A DNA stretch of 64,000 nucleotides from Flavobacteriaceae bacterium (GTDB lineage Bacteria; Bacteroidota; Bacteroidia; Flavobacteriales; Flavobacteriaceae). Both the position numbers and the translations under genes were made by a program. Numbering within the stretch: the first letter of the stretch is position 1; each line of letters opens with the position of its first letter. The DNA lies in assembly GCA_021647885.1 (NCBI GenBank), contig JAKITV010000007.1, positions 16,758-80,757 of the forward strand, written 5' to 3'. Of the stretch, positions 1-8,999 are shown piece by piece. The notes beneath the pieces are model-generated. The model ran no database searches, was not told the origin of the DNA, and was given only the letters and a program-made list of their open reading frames with translations.

Positions 1-72
1 CATCTATCAACTTAAAAAATAAAAATCTTTAGATGAAAGTAATTATTTATATTTGAAGTAAAACATAAATTC

Positions 73-1167
73 ATGATTGTTCAAGACGTTATAAATCATC
101 TCGAAGAGTTATCTCCTTTGGCATACGCAGAAGACTTTGATAATGTAGGTCTTCTTGTCGGCAACAAAAACACACAACTTACTGGCATTCTAGTCACTTT
201 AGATACGCTGGAAGCGGTTGTAGATGAAGCCATAGAAAACAATTGTAATCTTATAGTTAGCTTTCATCCTATTATTTTTAAAGGCCTAAAAAAATTAACT
301 GGTAAAAGCTATGTCGAACGTGTGGTTATGAAAGCCATAAAACACGACATTGCCATATTTGCAATGCATACAGCTTTGGATAATGCTTTACAAGGTGTAA
401 ACGATATGATTTGTGAGAAAATTGGGCTCATAAATAAACAAATCTTAATTCCTCAAACTGGGACTATAAAAAAGCTCACTACTTATGCTCCAAAAGAAGA
501 AGCCGATAAGCTTCGAGAAGCATTATTTAATGCAGGAGCTGGAAATATTGGTAATTATAACGAATGTAGTTTTAATGCTGAAGGCATTGGGACTTATAAA
601 GGAAATATTAACTCAAACCCAAGCAAAGGGAAAAAAGGAACATTACATTTTGAACCCGAAATCCAAATTTCGGTAACCTATGCTAAACATTTAGAGTCAA
701 AAATAATAAAAACACTTTTTAAAGTACATTCTTATGATGAAGTTGCTTACGAAATAACCACTTTAGAAAATAAAAATCAGCATATCGGAATGGGAATGAT
801 AGGAGAACTGGAAAAGCCAATGGAAGAAGCTTCTTTTTTAAATCACTTAAAATCTAAAATGAATACCAAATGTGTTAGACACTCGGGTTTGATAGGTAAA
901 CCAATACAAAAAGTTGCAGTTCTTGGAGGTTCAGGAAGTTTTGCAATAAATGAAGCAAAAGTAGCTAAAGCTGATGCTTTTATTACTGCCGACCTTAAAT
1001 ATCACGACTTTTTTGCTGCCGAAAATAGCATCCTTTTAGCCGATATCGGACACTATGAAAGTGAACAATTCACAAAAAATATTTTAGTAGCATTTCTTAT
1101 AAAAAAAATGCCTAATTTTGCAGTCGTTTTATCAAAGACAAATACCAATCCAGTAAAGTATTTATAA
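73..1167 (+). CDS. Nif3-like dinuclear metal center hexameric protein (DUF34/YbgI family)
   Basis: ORF; N-terminus MIVQDVINHLEELSPLAYAEDFDNVGLLVG and LADIGHYESEQF near the C-terminus are typical of the Nif3 family. Confidence 0.93.
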   Translation: MIVQDVINHLEELSPLAYAEDFDNVGLLVGNKNTQLTGILVTLDTLEAVVDEAIENNCNLIVSFHPIIFKGLKKLTGKSYVERVVMKAIKHDIAIFAMHTALDNALQGVNDMICEKIGLINKQILIPQTGTIKKLTTYAPKEEADKLREALFNAGAGNIGNYNECSFNAEGIGTYKGNINSNPSKGKKGTLHFEPEIQISVTYAKHLESKIIKTLFKVHSYDEVAYEITTLENKNQHIGMGMIGELEKPMEEASFLNHLKSKMNTKCVRHSGLIGKPIQKVAVLGGSGSFAINEAKVAKADAFITADLKYHDFFAAENSILLADIGHYESEQFTKNILVAFLIKKMPNFAVVLSKTNTNPVKYL

Positions 1168-1169
1168 AC

Positions 1170-1949
1170 ATGGCTAAAAAGAAAGAAGTTAGTGTAGAAG
1201 AAAGATTAAGAGCACTATATGATTTACAATTAATAGATTCTCGTATTGACGAAATTAGAAGTGTAAGAGGAGAACTTCCATTAGAAGTACGTGATCTAGA
1301 AGATGAAGTTGAAGGTTTAAAAACTAGACTTCAAAAATTAGACGAGAGTCTTGCTAATATAGAAGAGCAAATTAAAGCAAAAAAGAACCTTATGGAAGAG
1401 GCTAAAGCTTTAATTAAAAAATATAATGAACAACAAAAAAACGTTAGAAACAACCGAGAATTTAATTCTTTAACTAAAGAGGTTGAATTTCAAGAGTTAG
1501 AAATTCAGCTTGCAGAAAAGCACATTAAAGAATTTTTTGTTCAAATTGAACAAAAAAATGAGGTAATCAATACCACTAAAGAACGTTTAAAAGAACGAAG
1601 TAATCATTTAAAGCACAAAAAAGCAGAATTGGATACTATTCTTGCTGAAACTGAAAAAGAAGAAGAAACTTTAAATAAAAAATCTGAAAAGTATAAGCAC
1701 TTAATTGAAGAACGTTTAGTAACTGCTTATCATAGAATTCGTAAGAATGTTAAAAACGGATTAGCAGTTGTGCCGATTGAAAGAGGAGCTGCAGGTGGTT
1801 CTTATTTTACTATTCCACCACAAGTAATTGTGGAAATTGCTTCTCGTAAAAAAATAATTACAGATGAGCATAGTGGACGGATTTTAGTTGACGAAGTTCT
1901 TGCTACCGAACAAAAAGCAAAGATGCAAAAACTATTTGCTAAATTATAA
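1170..1949 (+). CDS. CdsZ/DUF164-like coiled-coil protein with a degenerate C-terminal zinc ribbon
   Basis: Long coiled coil plus IPPQ...RKKIITDEHSGRILVD; 2 nt after the Nif3 gene stop. Confidence 0.85.
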   Translation: MAKKKEVSVEERLRALYDLQLIDSRIDEIRSVRGELPLEVRDLEDEVEGLKTRLQKLDESLANIEEQIKAKKNLMEEAKALIKKYNEQQKNVRNNREFNSLTKEVEFQELEIQLAEKHIKEFFVQIEQKNEVINTTKERLKERSNHLKHKKAELDTILAETEKEEETLNKKSEKYKHLIEERLVTAYHRIRKNVKNGLAVVPIERGAAGGSYFTIPPQVIVEIASRKKIITDEHSGRILVDEVLATEQKAKMQKLFAKL

Positions 1950-1975
1950 TTCAGAATAACATCGTACAAATCTAA

Positions 1976-2010
1976 ACCTCTATTAAGAAATGATAGAGGT
2001 TTTTTTTGTT
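1976..2010 (+). terminator. Intrinsic terminator-like hairpin
   Basis: AACCTCTAttaagaaatgaTAGAGGTT followed by a T run. Confidence 0.8.
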
Positions 2011-2109
2011 ATAACAATAAAGTAATATTACGATAATAGATAATAAACATATTTGATTTAAGTTTCACACAAAAATATCGACTACTTAAAAACAATAAAT
2101 CATAGACAC

Positions 2110-2766
2110 ATGAAATCGTTAGTATTATCATTATCATTCATTCTTTTATTTAGCTGCCAAAACCATGCAAAAGAAAACAAAAAACAGGACGCAATACTAA
2201 AATTAAAACCCATTGAAGTTCCTTTACAAAACGGAAAAGCCAGAGCTTATTTTGCAAGCGGCTGTTTTTGGTGTGTAGAAGCTGTTTACGAAAGCGTTAA
2301 AGGCGTAGAAGAAGTTATTAATGGCTACTCTGGAGGTCATACTTTAAACCCAACATACGAAACAAGCAATACAGAAAAAACAGGTCATGCCGAAGCTGTA
2401 GAAGTTATTTATGACCCAAACATTGTAGATTTTTCAACTTTAGTTGATGTCTATTTTGGTTCACAAAATCCCACTCAATTTAATGGTCAAGGACCAGATA
2501 GAGGCTCACAATATCGCTCCATTATTTTTTATCAAAACGATACGCAAAAACAAATTATTTTAAAGAAAAAAGAAGCACTCGCAAAAAAACTAAATGCTAA
2601 AATCGCAGCCGAAGTTTATCCATTTCAAAAATTTTGGATTGCTGAAGATTACCACCAAAATTACGAAAGGCTACATCCTGAAAACAGATATATTCAAAAT
2701 GTATCTATTCCAAGATTAAATCGCTTTAAAAGTAAATTTCCTCACTTAATAAAAAGTAACCATTAG
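2110..2766 (+). CDS. msrA: Peptide-methionine (S)-S-oxide reductase MsrA, putative lipoprotein
   Basis: GCFWCVEAVYESVKGVEEVINGYSGG motif; lipobox-like FSCQ. Confidence 0.95.
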   Translation: MKSLVLSLSFILLFSCQNHAKENKKQDAILKLKPIEVPLQNGKARAYFASGCFWCVEAVYESVKGVEEVINGYSGGHTLNPTYETSNTEKTGHAEAVEVIYDPNIVDFSTLVDVYFGSQNPTQFNGQGPDRGSQYRSIIFYQNDTQKQIILKKKEALAKKLNAKIAAEVYPFQKFWIAEDYHQNYERLHPENRYIQNVSIPRLNRFKSKFPHLIKSNH

Positions 2767-2776
2767 TATAGAAACT

Positions 2777-2810
2777 AGACCTCACAGGTTTTTAAAACCT
2801 GTGAGGTCTT
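2777..2810. repeat. Repeat family D: 33-nt hairpin with 16-bp arms (copy 1)
   Basis: AGACCTCACAGGTTTT-t-AAAACCTGTGAGGTCT; further copies at 11311 and 58764. Confidence 0.85.
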
Positions 2811-2824
2811 ATAATAAAAAGACA

Positions 2825-3587
2825 TTAAATCTTGCTCGCTTTAAGAGTGAAAATTAAAGGATATAATTTATCTTTAGTTACATAATAACCCGTTTCAGTT
2901 TTTACTAAATCCGGTAAAACGTTATATGGACTTTCGTCAAATTCATTTAAGTATTCAATATGCAATCCAGCTTCTGTTAATGCAGATATAACGTCACCCA
3001 AACCATGATTCCAACAATATTCTCTGCTTATCATTTTTGATGATTCATCAGCATAAGTACCTTGATACTCTTCATAAATCTCATTTTCTTGCATATAACC
3101 ATATTTCATAATTGGCTTACCACTTAAATAATCAAACATCCAAACAATTGGGTGAAATTCAGCTATAAAAAAAGTGCCTCCTTTTTTTAAACGCTGAGCA
3201 ATCATTCTTCCCCAAGGCTTTAAATCTGGCAACCAACCAATCACACCATAACTGGTAAAAACAATATCAAAAGTATCTTTAATTATTCTTGTAATATCCA
3301 AAACATTACAACAAAAAAACTCAGCATCTAATGATAGTTCTTCATTTAACTGCTTCGCTAATTTTATACCTTCATCACTTAAATCTACTCCAACTCAATG
3401 TATCTTGCCCAAAATGACACTGTAAATGCAATAACGATTTTTGGTTCACATTTAATTCGTAAGCCATTAATGATGATTTACCTTGTTTAAAAGCATCCAA
3501 ATATTACATCTCACTCTTGGCATGTACTTTTACTTTCTCATTCCACGTAGCTTTATTAGTTTTAAAAAACTTTTCGTTTTTAGACAT
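2825..3587 (-). pseudogene. Decayed class I SAM-dependent methyltransferase
   Basis: Reverse strand reads MSKNEKFFKTNKATWNEKVKVHAKSEM*YLDAFKQGKSSLMAYELNVNQKSLLHLQCHFGQDTLSW, then a frame change into GVDLSDEGIKLAKQLNEELSLDAEFFCCNVLDITRI... Confidence 0.85.
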
Positions 3588-3658
3588 ATTAATTAGTTTC
3601 AACTTCTAATATAAAACTTTTTCTCAATGTTCCTTATATTTGGTAAAAATCACACCTT

Positions 3659-4327
3659 ATGAAGCACTTGATGTATATTCTTATTATTACTCTTTCCGTT
3701 TTATCTTGCAAACAAGAGATAAAGATTGGGGCAAAAGAAAAACCATTAACAATTGCACAAAAAATTGCTAATGCAAATGGTTATGAGCATTGGAATAAAG
3801 TTTCTAAAATAGATTTTACTTTTAATGTAGATAGAGATTCAAGCCATTTTGAACGCTCTTGGCAATGGGAACCAAAAACTAATGACGTTACTTTAATAAC
3901 TAAAAATAACACAATTTCTTATAACAGATCACAAATTGATAGTACAAATATAAAAGTAGATCAAGGTTTTATTAATGATAAATTTTGGCTGCTAATTCCA
4001 TTTCAATTGGTTTGGGATGAAGGTATTACAATTTCTAAACCAGTAGTAACTAAAGCACCAATAAGTAAAAAACAACTCAATAAAATTACGCTTACCTACT
4101 CAAGTAAAGGTGGCTACACACCTGGTGATGCTTACGATTTATTTTATGATGATAGTTATATAATTAGAGAATGGGTTTACAGAAAAGGCAATTCAGACGA
4201 ACCATCGCTAATCAACTCTTTTGAAAATTATCAAGATTTTAATGGTTTAAAAATAGCTTTAGAACACAAAAAACTAGAAGGCAATTGGAATCTAAATTTT
4301 ACTAACATAAAAGTAACCCTAGAATAA
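3659..4327 (+). CDS. Putative lipoprotein of unknown function (DUF6503-like)
   Basis: Signal peptide with lipobox LSCK; ANANGYEHWNKVSKIDFTF. Confidence 0.6.
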   Translation: MKHLMYILIITLSVLSCKQEIKIGAKEKPLTIAQKIANANGYEHWNKVSKIDFTFNVDRDSSHFERSWQWEPKTNDVTLITKNNTISYNRSQIDSTNIKVDQGFINDKFWLLIPFQLVWDEGITISKPVVTKAPISKKQLNKITLTYSSKGGYTPGDAYDLFYDDSYIIREWVYRKGNSDEPSLINSFENYQDFNGLKIALEHKKLEGNWNLNFTNIKVTLE

Positions 4328-4382
4328 ATCGTTTTAGTGTAAAAATCCCTATTTTTGAGTACAACCAAAATATCTTAAAAAA

Positions 4383-5654
4383 TTGTCCAAATATCAACTT
4401 GGTCTTGATTTCGCAAAACAGCAAGACTATTTAGACGAATTATCTGATTATAGGAATAAATTCCATATCCCAAAAGACAAAAACGGAAATGAATTAATCT
4501 ATCTTACAGGAAATTCACTTGGTTTACAACCAATATCTACAAAATCATACATTAATCAAGAACTTGAAGACTGGGCAAATCTTGGTGTAGAAGGACATGC
4601 TCATGCTAAAAATCCTTGGCTGTCTTATCACGAATTTTTAACCGATAGTATGGCTAAATTAGTAGGAGCAAAACCCATTGAAGTTGTTGTAATGAATACA
4701 CTTACTGCGAACCTTCATTTTATGATGGTCTCTTTTTATCAGCCAACTCAATCGCGTTATAAAATACTAATTGAAAGTGATGCCTTTCCATCAGATAAAT
4801 ATGCAGTAGAATCTCAATTACGTCATCATGGTTTCGATGATAAAGAAGGATTAATACTTTGGAAACCAAGAAAGAATGAAGAGTTATTACATTATGAAGA
4901 TTTAGAAGCTATTTTAGAATCTCAAGGCGATGAGATTGCTTTAATAATGATTGGAGGAGTTAACTATTATACAGGACAATATTTTGATTTAAAACGTATT
5001 ACAGATTTAGGCCATAAGTTTGATTGTTTTGTAGGTTTCGATTGTGCTCATGGAGCTGGAAATGTAGTATTAAATCTACATGATTCAGGAGCAGATTTTG
5101 CCGTTTGGTGCACCTATAAATATCTAAATTCTGGACCAGGAAGTCTCGCAGGTTGTTTTGTTCATGAACGTCATGCTCATAATAAAAATTTAAACCGATT
5201 TACAGGTTGGTGGAGCCATAACAAGCAAACACGCTTTAATATGAGACATGAATTTGATGTGCTTCCAGGAGCCGAAGGTTGGCAATTAAGCAATCCTCCT
5301 ATTCTATCTATGGCTGCCATTAAAGCTTCATTAGATTTGTTTAATGAAGTTGGAATTAAAAGGCTCACTAAAAAGTCCAGAAAATTAACTGGCTATTTTG
5401 AGTTTTTAATCAACAAATTAAATAATAAAGACATAAAAATCATTACGCCAACAAATCCTGAAGAACGTGGTTGTCAATTGTCAATTCAAGTAAAAAATGC
5501 AGATAAAAACCTACATGATAAATTGACTAAATCAGGAGTATTAAGCGACTGGAGAGAACCAGACGTGATTCGCTGTGCTCCTGTACCACTTTATAATACT
5601 TTTGAAGATGTATATTTTATAGTTGAAAAATTGAAGAATATTTTGAGTAAATAA
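4383..5654 (+). CDS. kynU: Kynureninase (TTG start)
   Basis: YLTGNSLGLQP, GFDCAHGAGN, WCTYKYLNSGPGSLAG (PLP lysine region). Confidence 0.96.
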   Translation: MSKYQLGLDFAKQQDYLDELSDYRNKFHIPKDKNGNELIYLTGNSLGLQPISTKSYINQELEDWANLGVEGHAHAKNPWLSYHEFLTDSMAKLVGAKPIEVVVMNTLTANLHFMMVSFYQPTQSRYKILIESDAFPSDKYAVESQLRHHGFDDKEGLILWKPRKNEELLHYEDLEAILESQGDEIALIMIGGVNYYTGQYFDLKRITDLGHKFDCFVGFDCAHGAGNVVLNLHDSGADFAVWCTYKYLNSGPGSLAGCFVHERHAHNKNLNRFTGWWSHNKQTRFNMRHEFDVLPGAEGWQLSNPPILSMAAIKASLDLFNEVGIKRLTKKSRKLTGYFEFLINKLNNKDIKIITPTNPEERGCQLSIQVKNADKNLHDKLTKSGVLSDWREPDVIRCAPVPLYNTFEDVYFIVEKLKNILSK

Positions 5655-5965
5655 AGTACCATTCTGAACGAAGTGAAGAATCTCATAAAAAATATTTCGA
5701 CAAGTTCAGTATGACAAAACATATAAAACAAAATCAATGCAGAGCATTGAAAAACGACCTCTTAAAAATTGTCGTAAAATTTAAATTGAAGAATTCGTTA
5801 AAAAGCTTCCGCTTGCTCGAATTCAGCTTTAGCTGAAAAGGTCGGAAGATTTAGGATTCAAAAGAAAAATTTAGACAACTTTTTAAACAGTTTAGATTTT
5901 TTGGTTATTTTTCATCAATGGAAAAAGAATATAAGAATAGATCAAGTTAAAATTAATGAGATTCC

Positions 5966-5983
5966 TTCCCGATAGCTATCGGG
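5966..5983. repeat. Repeat family A palindrome TCCCGATAGCTATCGGGA upstream of kmo
   Basis: Near-perfect palindrome; related copies at 7543, 13897, 15901 and 55118. Confidence 0.8.
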
Positions 5984-5999
5984 ATTAATAGGAAAAAAT

Positions 6000-7412
6000 A
6001 TGAAAAACAAACAAAACATCCTCATAATTGGCGCAGGACTTTGCGGTTCGTTATTGGCGTTACGATTAGGCCAACGAGGTTACAATGTTAATGTATTTGA
6101 AAAACGTCCAGATCTTCGAAAAGTTAACATAAGTGCAGGCAAATCAATCAATCTCGCTTTTTCAGATCGTGGAATTAAAGCCATGAAATTAGTCGGAATC
6201 CAAGATAAGGTTAAACCCCTTTGTATTCCCATGAATGGTCGTATGTTACACGATAAAGAAGGTAACACAAAGCTCTCAAATTATAGTGGTCGAAATCATG
6301 AATACATCAATTCAATTTCAAGAGGACAACTTACCGCTTTATTAATGGATGAAGCCGAAGCCTTAGATAATGTAACAATCCTTTTCAACAAAAAATGTAC
6401 ATCTGTAGATTTCGAAAAAACCACAGTAAGCTTTTATGATTATGAAACCAAGACTAGATTTATTGAAGATGCCGATGTTATAATTGGTACAGATGGAGCA
6501 GGTTCTGTTTTACGCCAAAACTATTATTTAAGCAAAAAGTTCTTGTTCAGCTTTTCACAAAATTATCTCACACATGGCTATAAAGAATTAAGTATCCTTC
6601 CTACAGAAACAGGAGGCTTTAAAACTTATAAAAATGCATTACATATTTGGCCAAGAGGTAATTTTATGCTTATTGCCTTGCCTAATTTAGATGGTAGTTT
6701 TACGGTAACGTTGTTTTTAAGTCATGATGAAGGCGAATACAATTTCAATAATCTAACAACTCCCGAAATCGTTATAGAATTCTTCCAAAAAGAATTTCCA
6801 GATGCATTAGAATTAATGCCAAATTTGATAGATGATTTTTTTGAAAACCCAACATCAGCATTAGGAACCGTTAAATGTTCGCCTTGGCATTACAAAGGAA
6901 ACACGTTGTTAATGGGAGATGCAGCACATGCTGTCGTGCCTTTTTACGGACAAGGAATGAATGCTTCTTTTGAAGATGTAGTAGAACTAGACCAAATATT
7001 AGATAAATATGAAGGCGATTGGGAAACTGTTTTTAAAGCCTACGAAAAAACACGTAAAAAAGATACAGATGCGATTGCAGATTTAGCGATTGATAACTTC
7101 TATGAAATGCGAGATCATGTAGCAAATCCTATATTCCAAGAAAAGCGTAAATTGGAAATGGATTTAGAACAGCATTTTCCAGATGAATATTCATCAAAAT
7201 ATTCGTTGGTAACTTTCAATGAAGACATTGGTTATAATGAAGCTATGACGAGAGGAAGAGCACAAGACAAAGCCATTTTAAATCTAATTGCTGATAAGGA
7301 CATCTCGACTGCGTTCGATGTGACAAAAGATGAGTTAAGAACAATTTTAGAAAAAGTAAAACAAGAAACTGAAGCAATTCTTGAAGATGATAGAATTGCT
7401 GGATTGAAATAA
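6000..7412 (+). CDS. kmo: Kynurenine 3-monooxygenase (FAD-dependent)
   Basis: GAGLCGSLLALRL, GRMLHDKEG, LLMGDAAHAVVPFYGQGMNASFEDV. Confidence 0.96.
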   Translation: MKNKQNILIIGAGLCGSLLALRLGQRGYNVNVFEKRPDLRKVNISAGKSINLAFSDRGIKAMKLVGIQDKVKPLCIPMNGRMLHDKEGNTKLSNYSGRNHEYINSISRGQLTALLMDEAEALDNVTILFNKKCTSVDFEKTTVSFYDYETKTRFIEDADVIIGTDGAGSVLRQNYYLSKKFLFSFSQNYLTHGYKELSILPTETGGFKTYKNALHIWPRGNFMLIALPNLDGSFTVTLFLSHDEGEYNFNNLTTPEIVIEFFQKEFPDALELMPNLIDDFFENPTSALGTVKCSPWHYKGNTLLMGDAAHAVVPFYGQGMNASFEDVVELDQILDKYEGDWETVFKAYEKTRKKDTDAIADLAIDNFYEMRDHVANPIFQEKRKLEMDLEQHFPDEYSSKYSLVTFNEDIGYNEAMTRGRAQDKAILNLIADKDISTAFDVTKDELRTILEKVKQETEAILEDDRIAGLK

Positions 7413-7513
7413 TATTTAGTCTATCCTGCAAGGTTTCAAAAACCTTGTAGGTTTTTAACAAAGAAAAATAAAAACTAACATTAATAAGATTTCCACTTTC
7501 GTGGGAAATAATT

Positions 7514-7963
7514 ATGAGTAACAAAAAAAATGAGATTCCTGCTCCCGATAATTATCGGGACGCAGGAAGTAAAGTAACACCAAGAGGAGCATACCCACAC
7601 ACCAAACGTGTAGGTGATTTTATTTTTGTATCAGGAACCAGCTCACGTCGTGCAGACAATAGTTTTGCAGGTGTTGAATTAGTTGACGAAATGGGGACAA
7701 AACGTTTAGATATTGCAACCCAAACAAGAGCAGTTTTAGACAATATTGCTGCAAATCTTGAAAAAGAAGGTGCTTCCTTAAGCGATGTGGTTGATGTCAC
7801 CACTTTTTTAGTAAATATGAACGATTTTGCAGGATATAATAAAGCCTATGCCGAATATTTTAATGCCGAAACAGGACCAGCAAGAACCACTGTTGCAGTA
7901 CACCAATTACCGCATCCTGATTTGGTGGTGGAAATTAAAGTGATGGCTTATAAAAAATTGTAA
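7514..7963 (+). CDS. 2-aminomuconate deaminase, RidA/YjgF family
   Basis: [27 protein letters not shown]...[26 protein letters not shown]; kynurenine operon context. Confidence 0.88.
   Translation: MSNKKNEIPAPDNYRDAGSKVTPRGAYPHTKRVGDFIFVSGTSSRRADNSFAGVELVDEMGTKRLDIATQTRAVLDNIAANLEKEGASLSDVVDVTTFLVNMNDFAGYNKAYAEYFNAETGPARTTVAVHQLPHPDLVVEIKVMAYKKL
7543..7560. repeat. Family A palindrome inside a CDS, nested in family C-like arms (7535-7568)
   Basis: ATTCCTGC-TCCCGATAATTATCGGGA-c-GCAGGAA within codons for [12 protein letters not shown]. Confidence 0.85.
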
Positions 7964-7964
7964 T

Positions 7965-8999
7965 TTGTTAGCTTATAAATATAGAGATGGAAATATAAAT
8001 AAGGTTGAAGGGCAAGATATTTCAAATTTTGAAAGGGATTTACGCTCAATTGAAAGAAATTATTTTTGGGGGACTTACTATAAAGATCTTAATGACCCTT
8101 GTGAAGGACTTATATCAAATAGGTTTACAAAACAATTAACAACTTTTATTCAGTTATTAGGAAAAAAAGAAACGAGAGAATCTAATAATTTGAGATACGC
8201 CTTTGAGAAATTCTTATTACAAATTGAGAAAATAGGAATTTATTCATTATCAAAAACCTATAAAGATGCATTATTATGGGCACATTATGGTAATTCACAC
8301 AAAGGTTTTTGTATTGAATATGATTTAGAATTGTTGTCTAAAAATTATAATCACAATTTTAATGTCAAATACAACAAAAACATTCCTGAAATAGGCATTG
8401 CTGATATTGCCAATAAAAGAAAAAGGGATAAGATTGTAAATAAAGCATTTGGTTACAAATATAGAGGATGGAGATTTGAACAAGAATATAGGTTAATAAC
8501 TAATGACCATGGAATAAATAATTATGATTTTAAGGCCTTAAAATCAATCTATTTTGGATTAAGGATGGATAATGAACAAAAAACCAAAATAATGAATAGT
8601 CTAAAAGGTCGAGGTATAAATTATTTTCAAGTTGAACGCGTAAAAAAATCTTATCATTTTGATGCAAAACCAATTAAAGACATTAATTGCACAGAGATAA
8701 CTTACCTAAAGCAAATTCCTTCTGAAATTACTGGTAATATTCCAATAAACTTTAAAATAATTAAACAAGATTATTGGGCGATAAGGGGTAAAGGAAATAT
8801 AGAAATTGAATTGGAAAAAGTTATCAATAAAAAAGAATTACTGTGGTTAGCCGAATTAATAAAAGAAAACTTATTTTTCAATGCTGAATTTGTTATAATG
8901 TTTCATTATATAAAAAATAAAGACAGAGGTATAGCTTGGGCTACTACTCATTATAAAGATGGTAAAATTGATATAAATATTAATGGCTTATTTGAATGA
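7965..8999 (+). CDS. DUF2971-like domain protein (TTG start)
   Basis: ALLWAHYGNSHKGFCIEYD and KYRGWRFEQEYRLI motifs; 1 nt after the upstream stop, ATGA overlap with the downstream gene. Confidence 0.75.
   Translation: MLAYKYRDGNINKVEGQDISNFERDLRSIERNYFWGTYYKDLNDPCEGLISNRFTKQLTTFIQLLGKKETRESNNLRYAFEKFLLQIEKIGIYSLSKTYKDALLWAHYGNSHKGFCIEYDLELLSKNYNHNFNVKYNKNIPEIGIADIANKRKRDKIVNKAFGYKYRGWRFEQEYRLITNDHGINNYDFKALKSIYFGLRMDNEQKTKIMNSLKGRGINYFQVERVKKSYHFDAKPIKDINCTEITYLKQIPSEITGNIPINFKIIKQDYWAIRGKGNIEIELEKVINKKELLWLAELIKENLFFNAEFVIMFHYIKNKDRGIAWATTHYKDGKIDININGLFE

Noticed and set aside
485-676. 63-aa + strand ORF
   Set aside because: Lies within the Nif3 gene in another frame; no recognisable domain.
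5177-5368. Minus-strand ORF within kynU
   Set aside because: Antisense shadow of a strongly supported gene.
5655-5999. Possible gene remnant between kynU and kmo
   Set aside because: Short readable stretch (QLFKQFRFFGYFSSMEKEYKNRSS) without recognisable homology; too weak to call.
7243-7524. 93-aa minus-strand ORF across the kmo 3' end
   Set aside because: Mostly antisense to kmo and repeats; low-complexity hydrophobic translation.
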